Assembly: GCA_031550085.1 (NCBI GenBank)
Contig: JAVBOY010000017.1
Coordinates: 62,001-126,000, forward strand
Length of the DNA: 64,000 nt
Source: UBA4417 sp031550085
GTDB taxonomy: Bacteria; Bacteroidota; Bacteroidia; Bacteroidales; UBA4417
Direction of reading: 5' to 3'
Shown: piece after piece, positions 17,350 to 25,348 of the stretch
Layout: each line of letters begins with the position of its first letter
Numbering within the stretch: position 1 is the stretch's first letter
Program-made: the position numbers and the translations under genes
The notes under the pieces: model-generated
What the model was told of the DNA's origin: nothing
Databases searched by the model: none
The model's input: the letters and a program-made list of their open reading frames with translations, nothing else

Positions 17350-17702
17350 GGTGGTAGAGGAATGGTTAAGGGTACTGCGTGTGAATTGTGAACAGTGAAG
17401 TGGGTGCTGTTTGTTGAGTTGTTGAATTGTTTATGGGTAAATAGGGGAAAACAGGGAAATTGTGGAAATGGGTGCTAAATTTGATACACCGTAAAAAACA
17501 ATCTAGTATTGTTTAAATTTTAATCGCATAGTGTGAAGAGTGAGTTGCTTGTTGAATCGTTGAACTGTTTAATTGTTTATTTTGTATCTTAAATGCTTTC
17601 CGCCTTCTGCTTTTTCCTTTCTGCATTAAAAAACTTGTTTACTTGTCTACTCGTTTACTTCTATCTAAAAAACACTTTCAATTTTCAATTCTCCATTTTC
17701 AA
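17350..17702. repeat. Mosaic intergenic repeat, copy B
   Basis: 353 bases without a gene between the rpe start and rpoD stop. It repeats copy A module by module: GTGAACAGTGAAG (17389), TTGTTGAGTTGTTGAATTG, then AATCGCATAGTGTGAAGAG (compare 1152-1170), TTGTTGAATCGTTGAACTG, a CTTCTGC stretch, CTTGTCTACTCGTTTACT, and a tail of TTTTCAATTCTCCATTTTCAATTA units ending at the rpoD stop codon. It has no GC-rich hairpin pair. Any rpe or post-rpoD signals are embedded in repeat sequence. Confidence 0.85.
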
Positions 17703-18566
17703 TTACCCCAAATATGATTGCAGGTTTTTGCATTTGGAGGTAGATTTGAGGCGGCGGATGGCTTTTTCTTTGATTTGACGGACGCGTTCGCGGGTTAAAT
17801 CGAATTTTTCGCCGATTTCTTCCAATGTCAAGGGAATGTTGCCGTTTAATCCGAAATACAAACGCAACACATCGGCCTCGCGCGGCATCAAAGTGCTAAC
17901 CACGCGTTCGATTTCGGTACGGAGCGATTCATAAATCAATCCGGTTTCGGGAGTCGGGCCGTCATCGCTGCGCAGCACATCATACATGTTGTTATCTTCG
18001 TCTTGCACCAACGGGGCATCCATCGAAACGTGACGTCCGGAGTTGCGCATCGAATCTTTCACTTCGCTTTCGGTAATTTCGAGCAAGGAAGCGATTTCGT
18101 CGCTGCCCGGTTCCCGTTCGTATTCTTGTTCCAAGCGGGCGTATGCCTTGTTGATCTTGTTAATGGCGCCGATTTTATTCAGCGGCAAACGGACAATACG
18201 GCTTTGCTCAGCTAGAGCCTGCAAAATGCTTTGGCGGATCCACCAAACGGCATAAGAAATAAATTTAAAGCCGCGCGTTTCGTCGAAACGTTGCGCGGCT
18301 TTAATTAAGCCCAAATTACCTTCGTTGATCAAATCCGGAAGGCTAAGCCCTTGGTTTTGATATTGTTTCGAAACAGAAACTACAAACCGCAAATTGGCTT
18401 TCGTCAGTTTTTCAAGCGCAATGCGGTCGCCTTGACGAATGCGTTGCGCCAACTGAACTTCTTCTTCGGCCGAAATCAAATCCACCCGGCCGATTTCCTG
18501 CAAGTACTTGTCTAACGATGCGGTCTCGCGGTTGGTAACTTGTTTTGTAATTTTTAATTGCCTCAT
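17703..18566 (-). CDS. rpoD: Primary RNA polymerase sigma factor (RpoD/SigA type)
   Basis: Directs RNA polymerase to housekeeping promoters. At 287 aa it is the short, region-1.1-free form typical of Bacteroidota. Region 1.2 is at residues 17-48 (SLDKYLQEIGRVDLIS), region 2 at about 55-125 (DLINEGNLGLIKAAQRFD, then FISYAVWWIRQSILQAL), region 3 at about 130-205, and region 4 ends with TLEEIGEKFDLTRERVRQI, the -33 recognising helix. It has its own -7 box in the 69-base gap after pnp. Its target promoters are probably the TTTG-N19-TAnnTTTG pairs listed across this window. Confidence 0.97.
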   Translation of the reverse strand: MRQLKITKQVTNRETASLDKYLQEIGRVDLISAEEEVQLAQRIRQGDRIALEKLTKANLRFVVSVSKQYQNQGLSLPDLINEGNLGLIKAAQRFDETRGFKFISYAVWWIRQSILQALAEQSRIVRLPLNKIGAINKINKAYARLEQEYEREPGSDEIASLLEITESEVKDSMRNSGRHVSMDAPLVQDEDNNMYDVLRSDDGPTPETGLIYESLRTEIERVVSTLMPREADVLRLYFGLNGNIPLTLEEIGEKFDLTRERVRQIKEKAIRRLKSTSKCKNLQSYLG

Positions 18567-18624
18567 CAGCTTTAAATTTTAATTCCTAAAATCAAAAATT
18601 TTAACTATTTACTAAAATTTAAAC

Positions 18625-18632
18625 CAAAACTA
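18625..18632 (-). promoter_or_regulatory. -7 promoter box of rpoD
   Basis: TAGTTTTG on the minus strand, a consensus TAnnTTTG match four bases beyond the pnp stop codon, giving a leader of about 55 bases. It would uncouple rpoD from pnp. Confidence 0.6.
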
Positions 18633-18635
18633 CAA

Positions 18636-20759
18636 TTAGTCTTTCTTTTCGGGCTTGGGCAACAACGCCTTGCGCGAAAGTTTCAGTTTTCCGGTTTTCG
18701 AATCAATTTCAATTAATTTTACGGTTACCGTATCCCCTACTTTCAAAGCTTCTTCAACCGTTGCCAAACGTTTGTGGTCGATTTCCGAAATATGCAACAA
18801 ACCGTCTTTGCCGGGCAAGATTTCGACAAAGGCGCCAAATGGCATGATGTTTTTCACTTTTCCGGTGTAGATTTCGCCAATTTCCGGAACGGCAACAATG
18901 CCTTTAATTTTAGCAATTACTGCATCAACTGCATCTTTGTTTGCCGAAACAATATCGATAATTCCGTATTCGCCTACTTCTTCGATCACAATGGTAGATC
19001 CGGTTTCGCGTTGCATTTCCTGAATTACTTTTCCTCCGGGACCTATAACGGCGCCGATAAATTCGCGTGGAATGCTCATTTTTACAATACGCGGAACATG
19101 GGGTTTGTAATCTTCACGCGGTTCGGTAATGGTTTTGGCAATTTCGCCCAAAATATGCAAACGTCCGAGACGTGCTTGTTCCATGGCTTGCGCCATAATT
19201 TCAGCCGACAATCCGTCCACTTTAATATCCATTTGACAAGCGGTGATTCCGTCTTTGGTTCCGGTCACTTTGAAATCCATATCACCCAAATGGTCTTCGT
19301 CGCCCAAAATATCGCTTAAAACGGCGTATTTCGAACCTTCTGTAATTAATCCCATGGCGATTCCGGCCACTGGTTTCGAAATTTTCACTCCGGCATCCAT
19401 CAGCGCCATGGTTCCGGCACAAACCGTTGCCATGGAAGACGAACCGTTGGATTCCAAAATATCGGACACCACGCGAACCGTGTACGGATTGATGTCGTTA
19501 GCCGGAATGACCGGTTTTAAGGCACGTAATGCCAGGTTTCCGTGTCCGATTTCGCGGCGGCTTACACCTCTCATGGGTTTGCATTCGCCGGTTGAAAATG
19601 GTGGAAAATTATAATGAAGAAAAAAGTCCAGCTTTTCGTTCATCACCACGCCGTCAATTTCTTGTTCATCCAATTTTGAGCCTAATGTAACGGTGGTTAG
19701 CGATTGGGTTTCGCCGCGTGTAAATATGGCAGATCCGTGTGCGCCGGGCAAATAATCTACTTCACACCAAATAGGGCGGATTTCATCCAATTTCCGGCCA
19801 TCCAAACGCTGGCGATCGTTCAAGATCATATCGCGCATGGCTTTCTTTTCGGTATCGTGGTAATAACGCTTAATTAATGCGCCGTTTTCTTTTGCGTATT
19901 CTTCCTCTAAAGTAGCAATAAATTCATCTTTGACGGACGAAAATCCTTCGCTGCGTTCTTTTTTTGAAAGTCCTGATTTTGCAATGGTATAAACTTTTTC
20001 GTAGCAAAATTGGTTCAGTTTTTCGCGCAGTTCGTCGTCGTTTTTCTCGTGGCAATATTCGCGTTTGGGGGTTGCCGTGGGAATCATGGCTGCCAGTTCT
20101 TCTTGTGCAACGCAAGCTAAACGAATGTGTTTGTGGGCAAAATTCAACGCATCCACCATCGCTTGCTCACCCACTTCTTTCATTTCGCCTTCCACCATCA
20201 TGATGTTTTCTTTAGTTGCAGCCACCATAATGTCGATGTCGGCAACTTCCAAATCGCTTTTGGACGGATTGACTACATATTGTTCATTGATCCGTGCCAC
20301 GCGTACTTCACTCACCGGCCCGTTGAACGGAATATCCGAAACGGCCAAAGCGCTCGATGCGGCCAAACAGGCCAATGAATCGGGCAGAATCGTTTCGTCG
20401 GACGAAATCAAGGTCACAAATACTTGTACTTCGGCATGAAAATTATCGGGGAAAAGCGGACGCAAAGCCCGGTCAATCAGGCGGGCAATCAATATTTCAT
20501 AGTCCGACGGGCGTGCCTCGCGCTTAAAAAATCCTCCGGGATAGCGGCCTGCAGCGGCATATTTTTCACGGTATTCCACCGTCAGCGGCATAAAGTCCAC
20601 GTCTTCTTTGGCTTCTTTGGCTGCTACAACCGTAGCCAGCAACATGGCATTGCCCATCCGCACCACACATGCTCCGTCGGCTTGTTTTGCCAGTTTTCCT
20701 GTTTCGATCGAAATGGTGCGACCGTCACCTATATCAAATGTTTTGATAGTTCCTTGCAT
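18636..20759 (-). CDS. pnp: Polyribonucleotide nucleotidyltransferase (PNPase)
   Basis: Phosphorolytic 3'-5' exoribonuclease of mRNA decay. The 707-aa protein contains two RNase PH domains (about residues 10-230 and 310-545; the second has FFLHYNFPPFSTGE and the active-site DILGDEDHLGDMDFKVTGT), a KH domain at about 550-610 (FIGAVIGPGGKVIQEM) and an S1 domain at about 620-695 (GEIYTGKVKNIMPFGAFVEI). It follows rpsO in the same direction, the classic rpsO-pnp arrangement, although a terminator lies between them. Confidence 0.98.
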   Translation of the reverse strand: MQGTIKTFDIGDGRTISIETGKLAKQADGACVVRMGNAMLLATVVAAKEAKEDVDFMPLTVEYREKYAAAGRYPGGFFKREARPSDYEILIARLIDRALRPLFPDNFHAEVQVFVTLISSDETILPDSLACLAASSALAVSDIPFNGPVSEVRVARINEQYVVNPSKSDLEVADIDIMVAATKENIMMVEGEMKEVGEQAMVDALNFAHKHIRLACVAQEELAAMIPTATPKREYCHEKNDDELREKLNQFCYEKVYTIAKSGLSKKERSEGFSSVKDEFIATLEEEYAKENGALIKRYYHDTEKKAMRDMILNDRQRLDGRKLDEIRPIWCEVDYLPGAHGSAIFTRGETQSLTTVTLGSKLDEQEIDGVVMNEKLDFFLHYNFPPFSTGECKPMRGVSRREIGHGNLALRALKPVIPANDINPYTVRVVSDILESNGSSSMATVCAGTMALMDAGVKISKPVAGIAMGLITEGSKYAVLSDILGDEDHLGDMDFKVTGTKDGITACQMDIKVDGLSAEIMAQAMEQARLGRLHILGEIAKTITEPREDYKPHVPRIVKMSIPREFIGAVIGPGGKVIQEMQRETGSTIVIEEVGEYGIIDIVSANKDAVDAVIAKIKGIVAVPEIGEIYTGKVKNIMPFGAFVEILPGKDGLLHISEIDHKRLATVEEALKVGDTVTVKLIEIDSKTGKLKLSRKALLPKPEKKD

Positions 20760-20885
20760 AAAAAAAAATTTATCTTTAATGTTTTACAACTCTGATTCCC
20801 AATAGTTTTATTTTATTTTACTGAATATAAAAATGCAAGTTTAACGAAATTTTAACTATTGGAATTCATTTTTAAATTTTAAAAT

Positions 20886-20918
20886 GAAAAAAAAGGCAAG
20901 TATTAGTTGCCTTTTTTA
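20886..20918 (-). terminator. Intrinsic terminator between rpsO and pnp
   Basis: Inverted repeat AAAAGGCAA / TTGCCTTTTT with a seven-base loop and, on the minus strand, an eight-T tail. Reading from rpsO it could stop most transcripts and leave pnp to partial readthrough or to its own promoter (possible TAAACTTG at 20836-20843). Confidence 0.85.
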
Positions 20919-20938
20919 GCTTAAGTGCTGATTTTGCA

Positions 20939-21208
20939 CTATTTACGAATATTCAATTTAGCAATAATTGCACGATACCGATCGATTTCTTTTGCTTTCA
21001 AATAATCAAGCAGTTGGCGGCGTTTACCAACCATACGGACCAAGGACCGTTCGGTTACCAAATCTTTTTTATTGCTTTTTAAATGTTCCGTCAAATGCTT
21101 GATACGGAATGTAAACATAGCGATTTGACCTTCGGGTGAGCCTGTATCTACTTCAGACTTACCATGTTCTTTAAAGAACTCCTTCTTTGTTTCGGACGTT
21201 AAGTACAT
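20939..21208 (-). CDS. rpsO: 30S ribosomal protein S15
   Basis: Primary 16S rRNA-binding protein of the small subunit platform. The 89-aa length and the motifs TGSPEGQIAMFTFRIKHLTEHL and LVRMVGKRRQLLDYLK are diagnostic. A -7 box at 21253-21260 gives a 40-base leader, the region where S15 autoregulates its mRNA in other bacteria; I cannot identify a defined structure there. Confidence 0.98.
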   Translation of the reverse strand: MYLTSETKKEFFKEHGKSEVDTGSPEGQIAMFTFRIKHLTEHLKSNKKDLVTERSLVRMVGKRRQLLDYLKAKEIDRYRAIIAKLNIRK

Positions 21209-21252
21209 CTTTGTTTTTAGTTTATGTTAACGACATGGAAAAAATGCGAGTG

Positions 21253-21260
21253 CAAAAGTA
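21253..21260 (-). promoter_or_regulatory. -7 promoter box of rpsO
   Basis: Exact TACTTTTG on the minus strand, 44 bases before the rpsO ATG. Confidence 0.75.
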
Positions 21261-21299
21261 CGTATAAATTTCATTCAAAAAGAAAAAAAATTCTTTCCT

Positions 21300-21484
21300 G
21301 CTGTTTTTATTGTGAAGGGTGAATAATTTGTTGAGTTGTTGAACTGTTGAGTTGTGAATGGAGAAATAGTTGAAGCTGGGGGAAATGGATTTCTCCATTT
21401 CGCTTCGCTCCAGTCGAAATGACCCGGAATTCGTTCATCGTTAAAACCATTTTCAATTTTTCACTTTTAATTTTTCATTTTCAA
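21300..21484. repeat. Mosaic intergenic repeat, copy C
   Basis: Shorter version of copies A and B. It opens with GTGAAGGGTGAATAATTTG, then TTGAGTTGTTGAACTGTTGA, and ends with TTTTCAATTTTTCACTTTT and TTTTCATTTTCAATTAAAA units that run into the stop codon of the DUF4403 gene. Orientation is the same as in A and B. A separate REP-like hairpin sits in the middle. Confidence 0.8.
21387..21424. repeat. REP-like palindromic element (GATTTCTCC...GTCGAAATGAC type)
   Basis: A 38-base stretch in which ATTTCG (21397-21402) pairs with CGAAAT (21415-21420) around a CTTCGCTCCAGT loop; outer ATTTCTCC adds to the symmetry. From memory this CGAAATGAC/GGAGAAATC type of element is scattered through intergenic regions of many Bacteroidota genomes. 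It is the only copy that I see here. Confidence 0.6.
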
Positions 21485-22882
21485 TTAAAACACCTCTCCC
21501 ACATCTATTTTCAGGTTGCCGTCCATTTTCCCACTGATGACCACTGCTTCGGCTCCGATTCCGATTTGATCAATGATGACATTTTTAAACTGCCCGTTCA
21601 TCAACACGCCTTTTTGAATTTCATAGTTTTTCATCATGCTGTTGGTCGTGCTCAGCATTTCCTCAATTTCCGTTTTAAAGGAAAGGGTCAGCATCGGTTC
21701 CATCATTTTCAGAAAACTTTTGTGCATCAACCAATTCGCCGATTTCAGCAAAACGCCTTTGGTGTCGATTTCAAAATCGAAATTCGTAATTTTCAAACTT
21801 TGCGTGGCATTGTCGAACTGGGGTTTCCCGATGCAGTAAATGCTTCCGTTTACCGATCCCGAAAGGGCAATTTGGGTGACCAAATAGTCGTCTTGCCCGT
21901 AAAAACGGACTCCTTCCACACGGACTTTTTTGTTTCCCTGGCTGTACTCCTGGCCTACGACCATGCTTTTAGCTACTTCCTCCATTTTATGATAGGTTAC
22001 GTTTACATTGGAATGAACCGAAAAGTCGGGATGAATGGCTTTTACCATTTTATATTCGGGCAGTTTCGTTTTCGGAGCCGATGAGAAATAACTTCTTCCC
22101 ATATTGGTTTCAACAATCCCGGTAAGCCCCAAATTGAGCACCAATTGGTTTCCGGTTCCGGTTATCGGGGTTGAAACAATGCCGGTCGGGCTCATTTTCA
22201 GCCAAATATCATAGTCTGTATCGACCTGCATGGGTTGCTGCAGTTCCTCCCAAACTTGAGTCATGGTTTGACGCAACGAATTGTCTTTGGCAATGACTTT
22301 GTCCACGGCCGTTGTGATTTTCGATTTGGAATAGCTCACCACCAAATCGGCAAGCATGGTCACCGGTAAATTAACACCGGCTACTTTCAACATCGGTGAT
22401 TTTACCCATTTGTAGCCGTCGATAGTGGTTTGCGATTTGATGCTCCAATCTTTTTCAACGGAAAAGGCAAGGCTCACATTGAGGTTAAGCGCTCCGCTTG
22501 CTTCGTAATAGTTCTCGACGGTTGTAATCAGCAAATCTTTTTTGTAACGGGTTTTCACCCAAATATCCAGGGGAAGCACACACGAAAGCGAGTTGCCTTT
22601 CACCGAGAATTTAAAATCGCTTATTTTGCTTACTTTCAGCATCATGTTATCGTCGTCAATTTTATTGTCTTCGTAAATGACGCCTTTTAAGGAGGAATTC
22701 AAGGCTTTTTCCAATTTGGGAATATCCATATTCACCGTGACCGCAAAGGTTGACGGCTTGCTCTCGATTTGCAGCGGCAAATACGATTCGCGCGGTTTGG
22801 TGGTACTCAAATGTGTTTTACACGAAAGAAGCAGGATACAAGGGATTCCTATTAAAAGCAATCGCAATTTCATCGGTTTCAT
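21485..22882 (-). CDS. DUF4403 family lipoprotein
   Basis: 465-aa protein with lipoprotein signal (ILLLSC, Cys at about residue 21). The mature part has the DUF4403 pattern: YLPLQIESKPSTFAVTVNMDIP at the start, LPLDIWVKTRYKK, and two long beta-rich halves that resemble tubular lipid-binding (SMP/BPI-like) folds. The biochemical role is unestablished; an outer-membrane or periplasmic lipid-binding role is inference. The promoter box at 22917-22924 gives a leader of about 30 bases. No linked genes. Confidence 0.85.
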   Translation of the reverse strand: MKPMKLRLLLIGIPCILLLSCKTHLSTTKPRESYLPLQIESKPSTFAVTVNMDIPKLEKALNSSLKGVIYEDNKIDDDNMMLKVSKISDFKFSVKGNSLSCVLPLDIWVKTRYKKDLLITTVENYYEASGALNLNVSLAFSVEKDWSIKSQTTIDGYKWVKSPMLKVAGVNLPVTMLADLVVSYSKSKITTAVDKVIAKDNSLRQTMTQVWEELQQPMQVDTDYDIWLKMSPTGIVSTPITGTGNQLVLNLGLTGIVETNMGRSYFSSAPKTKLPEYKMVKAIHPDFSVHSNVNVTYHKMEEVAKSMVVGQEYSQGNKKVRVEGVRFYGQDDYLVTQIALSGSVNGSIYCIGKPQFDNATQSLKITNFDFEIDTKGVLLKSANWLMHKSFLKMMEPMLTLSFKTEIEEMLSTTNSMMKNYEIQKGVLMNGQFKNVIIDQIGIGAEAVVISGKMDGNLKIDVGEVF

Positions 22883-22916
22883 TTTCAGGTAATATCTTAA
22901 GGTAACTTGGAACGGC

Positions 22917-22924
22917 CAAAATTA
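22917..22924 (-). promoter_or_regulatory. -7 promoter box of the DUF4403 gene
   Basis: TAATTTTG on the minus strand, an exact consensus, 34 bases before the ATG at 22882. Confidence 0.7.
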
Positions 22925-22992
22925 GCCATTGTCTACGATACATCAAAAGGCTATTTTTATTTTCCTCAAACTAACGATGAAGGCAAAATCAC

Positions 22993-23000
22993 TACTTTTG
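22993..23000 (+). promoter_or_regulatory. -7 promoter box abutting the YciB-like start codon
   Basis: Exact TACTTTTG only four bases before the ATG at 23005. With transcription starting about five to seven bases after the box, the mRNA would be leaderless. Confidence 0.65.
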
Positions 23001-23004
23001 GGCC

Positions 23005-23577
23005 ATGAAAAATACGGCTCTTTGGGATCTACTACGGAAGTTATTGCCCGGCCTGTTGCCGCTGTTGATTTTTATCGCCGCCGACGAAATTTGGGGAACT
23101 CAAATCGGCCTGATTATCGCCATTATCACCGGAATCATAGAGCTTCTTGCGATCGGGATCAAGGAAAAACGCCTCGATGGTTTTGTTATTTTCGACACCT
23201 TGCTGCTTGTTGCCATGGGCGGCATTTCTCTTTGGCTCGACAACGCCATTTTTTTTAAACTGAAGCCGGCTTTTATCAATTTGATTTTTTGCCTGTTGCT
23301 GGGTGTCTCCGCTTTTTCTCCGAAGAACATTTTGTTGATGTACTCCCAAAGAATGATGAAAGGAATTGAAATCAATCCGCAGCAGGAATTTGCCATGCGC
23401 CGGATGATCCGGATATTGTTTTGGTTTTTCCTGGCTTACACGGCCTTGGTGATTTATTCGGCGTTCTTCATGTCCAAGGAGGCTTGGGCCTTTATCAGCG
23501 GCGGGTTGTTTTACATCTTGTTCGGAGTGCTTTTTGCCTGGCAATTAATCGTGCAACGAATCCGGAGAAGGAGTTGA
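23005..23577 (+). CDS. YciB/intracellular septation A-like membrane protein
   Basis: 190-aa protein with five or six membrane segments. Like E. coli YciB it has a first helix pair, then FDTLLLVAMGGISLWLDNAI followed by FFKLKPAFINLIFCLLL, matching the YciB stretch GGLTLFFHNDEFIKWK in pattern, and a C-terminal FAW membrane segment. YciB has been linked to cell-envelope integrity and septation; the molecular function is unsettled. The ATG at 23005 has no room for a ribosome-binding site if the box at 22993 is the promoter. trpF-like gene follows 40 bases later on the same strand. Confidence 0.78.
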   Translation: MKNTALWDLLRKLLPGLLPLLIFIAADEIWGTQIGLIIAIITGIIELLAIGIKEKRLDGFVIFDTLLLVAMGGISLWLDNAIFFKLKPAFINLIFCLLLGVSAFSPKNILLMYSQRMMKGIEINPQQEFAMRRMIRILFWFFLAYTALVIYSAFFMSKEAWAFISGGLFYILFGVLFAWQLIVQRIRRRS

Positions 23578-23617
23578 TTTTTTATTCAAATAAACGTTGT
23601 AATCAAATTGTAAATCA

Positions 23618-24274
23618 ATGAATAATATTCGTGTAAAAATTTGCTGCATCTCTTCCCCGGCCGAAGCAAGATTGGCTGTTCAATTGGGAGCTTCTGCTGT
23701 TGGCCTGGTTGGAAAAATGCCCAGCGGGCCGGGTGTGATTTCCGATGAATTGATTCGCGAAATAGCGAAACAAACACCGCCGCCCATCGCCACGTTTTTA
23801 TTGACCAGCGAAACAACGGTGGAAGGAATCCTTTCACACCACAATCGAACGCAAACCAATACGATTCAAGTTGTTGACAAGATAAGCCCGGAAGATTCCA
23901 TATTTCTTCGCCGGGTATTGCCCGCAATAAAATTGGTGCAGGTAATTCATGTGCTGGACGAGAATTCGGTTGAAGAGGCGCTGCAATCTGCCGAAGTAGC
24001 TGACGCGCTGCTTTTGGACAGCGGAAATCCCAATTTGCAAACGAAAGAATTGGGCGGCACCGGACGGACACACAACTGGGTTTTGAGCCGTAAAATCGTG
24101 GAACAAAGCAAAGTTCCGGTATTTTTAGCAGGAGGTTTGAATCCTGAAAATGTTGTCCTTGCCCTTGAAACGGTTCAACCCTTTGGGGTCGATATATGCA
24201 GTGGCGTTCGCTCCAATGGTTTGCTGGATGAACGGAAATTACAGCAATTTTTCGAAGCCATCCGGACTATTTGA
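23618..24274 (+). CDS. Phosphoribosylanthranilate isomerase-like protein (divergent TrpF paralogue)
   Basis: 218-aa TIM barrel of the TrpF family. It keeps the N-terminal KICCIS, whose first Cys aligns with the general base Cys7 of the Thermotoga enzyme, the LLLDSG Asp, GGTGRTHNW and the phosphate-binding FLAGGLNPENV and GVDICSGVR. It lacks the SPR/SKR stretch (here MPSGPG), which removes the substrate-binding Arg36 equivalent, and the LHG motif on the next strand (here QVVDK). No trp genes are near. It may not act in tryptophan synthesis. Its 3' end overlaps the convergent membrane gene by eight bases. Confidence 0.8.
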   Translation: MNNIRVKICCISSPAEARLAVQLGASAVGLVGKMPSGPGVISDELIREIAKQTPPPIATFLLTSETTVEGILSHHNRTQTNTIQVVDKISPEDSIFLRRVLPAIKLVQVIHVLDENSVEEALQSAEVADALLLDSGNPNLQTKELGGTGRTHNWVLSRKIVEQSKVPVFLAGGLNPENVVLALETVQPFGVDICSGVRSNGLLDERKLQQFFEAIRTI

Positions 24275-24680
24275 CGTCTCCGGCAGATTTATTTGCAGAA
24301 AGGGTATTACGGATCCGCTGAATCCAATAGGACTCGAAAACCAAATAAACGAAAAACAGGACTAAAACCGTCAAAACAAAAGGAATTGCAACCGGTTTCG
24401 GATGGGTATACAACGCCAGTGCAACCAAAGCAAGATACAGAATCATTTTCACCATGGTGAGCAACAAATACCGGTTTGAAAAAATCAGGAAATTTTTATT
24501 TCCGGCTTTCAGCGCACCGTAACAGACAAACCAGGTGGTTGCCATAAACAGCACAACCAGCCAAGGGATGGCAGAAGGAATTGTTTTTGGAAAAAAATAC
24601 AGCAACACGATGCCGATCGTTTCGACAAATGCAGTAAAGATCAGTAAGCTGTAAGTAATTTTTTTTAAAAGACCGTTCAT
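24267..24680 (-). CDS. Small membrane protein, probable AtpI-like ATP synthase accessory protein
   Basis: 137-aa protein with four membrane segments (about residues 8-28, 36-55, 73-92 and 98-118) and a short charged tail. Sequence motifs are weak. In other Bacteroidota a protein of this size and topology lies between atpZ and atpB, and here it follows atpZ by eight bases, so I take it as an AtpI/UncI-type accessory. The ATP synthase genes that should follow are absent; the convergent TrpF-like gene overlaps its 3' end. Confidence 0.65.
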   Translation of the reverse strand: MNGLLKKITYSLLIFTAFVETIGIVLLYFFPKTIPSAIPWLVVLFMATTWFVCYGALKAGNKNFLIFSNRYLLLTMVKMILYLALVALALYTHPKPVAIPFVLTVLVLFFVYLVFESYWIQRIRNTLSANKSAGDVK

Positions 24681-24688
24681 CCGTTTTT

Positions 24689-24919
24689 TTAAGAAAACTT
24701 TTTTATAACAATATAAATAGCAAGAAATACAGATAGCAGCGAAAACACCAAGGTAAAAACATGTGTTTTTAAGTCAAGCCACTCATCGAGTTTCAAACCT
24801 AAAAAAGTGCCCAACGCAATAATGGCAAACATCATAAAAGCAATGTTTGTGTATTGGATGTAGGCATCCTTTTTGGACCGGTTTTTCTTGTCCGGATCAG
24901 GCTTGCTAGGTGCTGGCAT
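24689..24919 (-). CDS. AtpZ/AtpI family membrane protein
   Basis: 76-aa protein with a charged N-terminus and two membrane helices: IAFMMFAIIALGTFLGLKLDEWL and HVFTLVFSLLSVFLAIYIVIKK. The G-x-x-L-G-x-x-L-D pattern in the first helix is typical of AtpZ. Family members help assemble or insert the F1Fo c-ring and may affect Mg2+ supply. Its start codon overlaps the bactofilin stop by one base (TAATG), indicating translational coupling. Confidence 0.82.
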   Translation of the reverse strand: MPAPSKPDPDKKNRSKKDAYIQYTNIAFMMFAIIALGTFLGLKLDEWLDLKTHVFTLVFSLLSVFLAIYIVIKKFS

Positions 24920-25278
24920 TATTCATTTTCAACGGATGGTATGGTTTTACATAAACCAACAAACGTTGCTCCTTGTTCAATTGAAATCTTGGCAGTGGTC
25001 ACGTCACCATGGATGTTTGCCGTGTTTTTCAAATTGGTAATTTCCGCAGCTTCGATATTCCCTTTCACATTTCCGGCTACATCCACAATCGTACAATAAA
25101 TATTTCCTTCTACTTCGCCGGAAATTCCGATTAAAACCCGCCCCGCCGATTGGATGTTCCCGATGATTTTTCCGTCGACCCGGATGTCGTTTTTGAGATT
25201 TACATTTCCCTTAATTTCCGTGCCGTTTCCAATCAGATTTACGGAAGAAGTTTCGATAGGCGCTGCTGTCTTTGCCAT
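24919..25278 (-). CDS. Bactofilin (polymer-forming cytoskeletal protein)
   Basis: 119-aa protein with the bactofilin beta-helix: repeated six-residue turns such as IKGNVNLKNDIRVDGKIIGNI, GEVEGNIYC, GNVKGNIEA and ANIHGDVTT, flanked by short unstructured tails. Bactofilins self-assemble into filaments that organise envelope proteins. It is the first gene of a three-gene run with atpZ and the AtpI-like gene, an association common in this phylum. No membrane segment. Confidence 0.92.
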   Translation of the reverse strand: MAKTAAPIETSSVNLIGNGTEIKGNVNLKNDIRVDGKIIGNIQSAGRVLIGISGEVEGNIYCTIVDVAGNVKGNIEAAEITNLKNTANIHGDVTTAKISIEQGATFVGLCKTIPSVENE

Positions 25279-25348
25279 GAGATTTCTGTTTTTTTCTTTA
25301 CAAATTTAAAAAATTTAAATAATCTGGAAAGCAAATCACCGATTTTTC

